From NCBI RefSeq assembly GCF_013284245.2, contig NZ_CP085876.1, positions 3,579,001 to 3,643,000 of the forward strand: DNA of 64,000 nucleotides, written 5' to 3'. The notes beneath the pieces are model-generated. The model saw nothing but the letters and a program-made list of their open reading frames with translations, had not been told where the DNA came from and did no database searches. The position numbers and the translations under genes were made by a program. This document shows, piece by piece, positions 62,501 to 64,000 of the stretch; the first letter of the stretch is position 1, and every line of letters starts with the position of its first letter. The stretch comes from Brevibacillus sp. DP1.3A. GTDB lineage: Bacteria > Bacillota > Bacilli > Brevibacillales > Brevibacillaceae.

Positions 62501-64000
62501 CAGACGGGCTTCGCAGTCTTCCAGCATATAGGCAATGCGATCATTCGGATATTCTGGATCGATAGGCACGTATGCTCCGCCAGCCTTGTGAATGGCAAGG
62601 ATTCCAATCACCATCTCCAAGGAACGATTTGCCATAATCCCAACTCGTTGGTCAGCCTTTACTCCTTTTTTCCGTAATGTACGAGCAAGCTGATTGGCTT
62701 TCTTATTGAGCTCCTGATATGTCAACTTTTTGTCCCCGCAAACCAGCGCGATTTGATCAGGGGTTTTCCCTACTTGTTCTTCAAATAGCTGTGGAAGTGT
62801 GCTTTCCAATTGAACAGGCTTGAATGTGTCATTGAACTGGACCAGCAATTCCTGCTTTTCTTGCTCGGTGAGCATCTCCATCTGATAGAGAGCCAAGTCC
62901 GCGTTCCGAATGACTTCTTGCAAGATTTGGATGTAATGACGCGACATGCGTTCGATGGTCTCCTGCTTGAACAGCTTGGTGCAAAATTCGAAGCAGAACA
63001 TGAGACCCGCGTGGTCTTGGGTTGCTTCGAGCGACAAATCGAATTTCGCCATTTTGCCTTCTGGCACGTAAGGCGTCACTGTCATGCCTTCGATCTTGAT
63101 CGGATCGGCATCCATGTTTTGCAAAATGAACAATGTGTCAAACAATGGATTACGGCTTCGATTTCGATTGACCGCCAGCTTTTCGACGAGTTCCTCAAAC
63201 GGGTACTCCCCATGCTCAAATGCAGAGAGTGTATTGTCCTTCACTTCTCGTAAAAATTGCTTGAAGCTTTTCGTTGCCACTGGCTGATTTCTCATTGCCA
63301 GTGTGTTGACGAACATACCCGTGATGCTTTCTGTGTCAGGGTGCGTTCTTCCAGCTGTCACGGTTCCGACCACCATGTCTTCTTGCCCGGAGTATTTTGC
63401 GAGCAAAACATGATAGGCAGCCATGAGCACCATGTAGAGCGTAGTACCAGTATCGACCGCCACTCGTTGCAAGCCATCCAGCAGCTGTTTTTCAGAGCGG
63501 AATAGATAACGTTCACCCTCAAAGCTTTGAACAGACGGTCGAGTGTAGTCCAAAGGCAGGTTCAAGACAGGAACTTCACCAGCGAATCGCTCGGTCCAAT
63601 ACGCTTCCTGTTTTCTGTATTCGTCTGTCTGTGCCAGACCTTTTTCCCAAACCGCGAAGTCTTTATATTGAATGCGTTGCTCTGGCAAGGATTTATCTTG
63701 ATAGAGCTGAGCAAGATCATTCAGGATGATTTGCGATGACACTCCATCCGAGATGATATGGTGCATATCGATGATCATGACATGGCGCCGCTCTCCCAGT
63801 TTGACCAGTCCAACCCGACTTAATGGCGCTTTTTCCAAATCAAACGGACGCATGAAATCCGTGATGACTTGATTCAAAGCATCTTCTGTCGTTTCCATGT
63901 AGGCGATTGGTAGTTTGCAGTCCTGATGGATGCGTTGAACCAGCTCACCGTTGATGGTATGGAAGGAGGTTCGCAGCGATTCATGACGACTCACCAGATT
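56552..64000 (-). CDS. tycB: Tyrocidine synthetase TycB, C-terminal 2,482 codons (5' end outside window)
   Basis: The frame is open at the right edge; the real start lies beyond the window. Visible order: most of C2 (SRHESLRTSF, MHHIISDGVS), A2, PCP2 (GGHSLKA near residue 935), C3, A3, PCP3 (GGDSIKA near 1970), then an epimerase (HHLVVDGVSW, NYLGQFD) to the end. A3 reads DAWTIAGIC, the Phe type seen in TycA, and with the epimerase gives D-Phe at position 4. A2 reads DGLLVGAVI, not a code I can assign from memory; by position it should load Phe or Trp. The acidic tail DDDLSMEELENILELI is a communication (COM) donor helix that should dock with the TycC N-terminus. Confidence 0.95.
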   Translation of the reverse strand, partial: NLVSRHESLRTSFHTINGELVQRIHQDCKLPIAYMETTEDALNQVITDFMRPFDLEKAPLSRVGLVKLGERRHVMIIDMHHIISDGVSSQIILNDLAQLYQDKSLPEQRIQYKDFAVWEKGLAQTDEYRKQEAYWTERFAGEVPVLNLPLDYTRPSVQSFEGERYLFRSEKQLLDGLQRVAVDTGTTLYMVLMAAYHVLLAKYSGQEDMVVGTVTAGRTHPDTESITGMFVNTLAMRNQPVATKSFKQFLREVKDNTLSAFEHGEYPFEELVEKLAVNRNRSRNPLFDTLFILQNMDADPIKIEGMTVTPYVPEGKMAKFDLSLEATQDHAGLMFCFEFCTKLFKQETIERMSRHYIQILQEVIRNADLALYQMEMLTEQEKQELLVQFNDTFKPVQLESTLPQLFEEQVGKTPDQIALVCGDKKLTYQELNKKANQLARTLRKKGVKADQRVGIMANRSLEMVIGILAIHKAGGAYVPIDPEYPNDRIAYMLEDCEARLVLTHEHLGAKVAVGVECLYLEDKSNYSRITTNLDPIHTATNLAYIIYTSGTTGKPKGVMVEHRGIVNSVTWNKEEFALSVHDRGLLALSFAFDGFVLTFFALILSGSTVVLTKDEEAKDPIALKNLISTWSCSYTLCVPSLFQAILECSTTDEISPMKMAVLGGEKLSPKLVEMCKEMNPQMIAVNAYGPTESSVIATYLCDTLPDSPITIGRPIANTSIYIVDHSHQLLPIGVVGEICIGGLGLARGYWNKPELTEEKFVSNPFEPGERMYKTGDLGRWLPDGTIEFAGRLDEQVKVRGYRIEIGEIESVLLSYETTNEAIVVAYQDGSGDAYLTAYFTGKDNISEAALRTHLSQELPAYMVPPYLIQLDAFPLTPNGKINRKALPKPEGKPTTGVEYVAPANEVEATLAKIWENVLGISGIGVMDNFFELGGHSLKAMTVVAHVHREFQTDLPLKHFFEQPTVRALFRLIANSENAPDESIQPAEPQDYYPVSSAQQRMYVLHQLEGAGISYNTPGMIMLEGQLDRDQLVQALQALVDRHEIWRTSFEMVGDQLVQKIHDHVEVEMDYRSAEEHQIDEIFHAFVRPFDLAVPSLLRMGLVQISDERHLLLYDMHHIASDASSVTIIFNELAELYQGRQLPELRIQYKDFSVWQKRFNESDNFKKQEEYWRYAFEGHNTVLEIPTDYPRPAVKSFEGDQIVLATDRPLLEALHALAAETKTTLFMVLLAAYNLLLSKYTGQEDIVVGTPISGKTRAELEPIVGMFVNTLAIRNKPTAEKTFKEFLMEVKQNALDAYDHQDYPLESLVEKLGIQRDPGRNPLFDTMFILQTDELYQKTMGQLTYHPYESTSALAISKFDLSFHLTERETDLLLRLEYSTKLFRRDTVDRMSRHFMQILRNVTVEPDMPLQAIEMLTAEEKQLLLVEFNHTDREFTEDQTIQQLFEELAANTPDQTAIVFEEKSMSYQELNERANQLAAVLREKGVGPSKIVVMMVERSLEMVIATLAILKAGGAFLPVDPDYPEERVRYMIEDSQSKLVLTHSHLIHKVSSQAEIIDLDDAGSYSSHSDNLLCINKPSDLAYIIYTSGTTGNPKGVMLEHKGAANLQAVFKNQFGVTPQDRPGHFASISFDASVWDMFMALLTGATLYIISRDTINDFRKFEEYVHKNGITILTLPPTYAIYLEPDRMPSLRILITAGSAASTALVEQWKEKVTYINGYGPTESTICATLWKAVPHEPVGQTITIGKPIQNTKLFIVDEQMQLKTVGQIGELCISGVALARGYWNRPELTAEKFVDNPFVPGEKMYRTGDLAKWLPDGNIEYLGRIDHQVKVRGHRVELGEVESVLLRYESIIEAAAITHLDDQGQPYLCAYYVADGEASPAQLREFMGKELPNYMVPSFFVQLDKMPLTPNDKIDRKALPKPSHEEKSGREYEAPQNELEHLLATTWAEVLGIQQVGMKDNFFELGGDSIKAIQVSTRLHASGWTLAMKELFQYPTIEQVAAHVIPNNRESDQGVVEGEIGLTPIQKWFFECNFTDRHHWNQAVMLFREDGFDPGLVQQAFYKIVEHHDALRMIYKQENESITQINRALTGERFRFHSYDLKDHANSAAHILELSDHIQSSIDLEQGPLVHLALFSTTEGDHLLIAIHHLVVDGVSWRILFEDFSSAYSQALHNQELVLPKKTDSFKDWSAQLQNYAESDELLREAAYWHNLESTSSAEKLPTDFVTADRKQKHTRTAKVELTAHETENLLRHVHHAYHTEMNDLLLTALGLTVKEWANTDYAVINLEGHGREDIQNEMNVTRTIGWFTSQFPVVLDMEKSKDLSYQIKQIKESLRHIPKKGIGYEILRTMTADQLRPSLQFSLQPEISFNYLGQFDSDVKSGGFTFSPLGTGQLFSPESERVFLLDISGMIEDGKLQISFGYSSLQYKEETIAKLADSYRNHLLSIIEHCMSKENGELTPSDLGDDDLSMEELENILELI

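Noticed and set aside
36984-64000. Many plus-strand ORFs inside the tyc genes
   Set aside because: They are shadows of the large minus-strand frames, with no ribosome-binding sites or domain signatures.

Overview
The window reads as chromosomal DNA of a Brevibacillus (B. brevis / B. parabrevis group). The strongest evidence is the right half. It holds a tyrocidine-type nonribosomal peptide synthetase operon, all on the minus strand: the last 2,482 codons of TycB (end of module 2, module 3 and a terminal epimerase), the complete six-module TycC with thioesterase, two ABC exporters (TycD, TycE), an Sfp-type phosphopantetheinyl transferase and a type II thioesterase (TycF). Specificity residues read directly from the six TycC adenylation domains are DLTKIGEVG (Asn), DAWQFGLID (Gln), DALTTGEVV (Tyr/aromatic), DAFWIGGTF (Val), DVGEIGSID (Orn) and DGAYTGEVV (Leu), each closed by the usual Lys. 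The last TycB module reads DAWTIAGIC (Phe) before an epimerase. That is the tyrocidine order ...Phe/Trp - D-Phe - Asn - Gln - Tyr - Val - Orn - Leu, followed by cyclisation. A secreted alpha/beta-hydrolase follows TycF before the first convincing terminator.

The most novel-looking locus is at 6.7-11.2 kb (minus strand). A 71-residue, eight-cysteine, apparently leaderless peptide ends in YCNISWGSCC and resembles the Brevibacillus bacteriocin laterosporulin. It is followed by a CAAC thioredoxin-like protein, an ABC exporter without a peptidase domain, a CVYC thioredoxin-like protein, a MauE-like membrane protein, a membrane-anchored thioredoxin-fold protein without CxxC, and a small unknown protein. 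I infer a disulfide-bonded bacteriocin system with its own oxidative-folding and export machinery. Its promoter has a perfect 17-bp palindrome filling the whole spacer between -35 and -10, and a hairpin separates the peptide gene from the machinery genes. A two-component system (11.4-13.4 kb) lies directly upstream.

The rest is a mosaic of small units. 0-3 kb: the end of an MFS transporter, a YczE/YitT-type membrane protein and a triple-PAS histidine kinase. 3-6.6 kb: a cupin protein, a MOSC protein divergent from a LysR regulator, a MarR regulator with a C-terminal cysteine cluster, and a thioredoxin-like protein. 13.5-15.2 kb: cell-wall hydrolases (NlpC/P60 and a VanY-like protein whose catalytic Glu is replaced). 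15.3-18.8 kb: an iron-siderophore unit (nitroreductase, binding lipoprotein, AraC-binding-protein fusion) with two Fur boxes. 18.9-24.1 kb: an SLH protein, a DppA D-aminopeptidase with an S12 serine hydrolase, and an acyl-CoA dehydrogenase with a citryl-CoA-lyase-like protein. 24.2-27.9 kb: a heterodimeric multidrug ABC exporter with one degenerate ATP site. 28.1-30.0 kb: an Old Yellow Enzyme reductase and a MarR regulator, with a well-formed promoter/operator between them.

No rRNA, tRNA, CRISPR array or insertion sequence was recognised. Several gene starts were moved to internal codons with a good ribosome-binding site; the entries say where.
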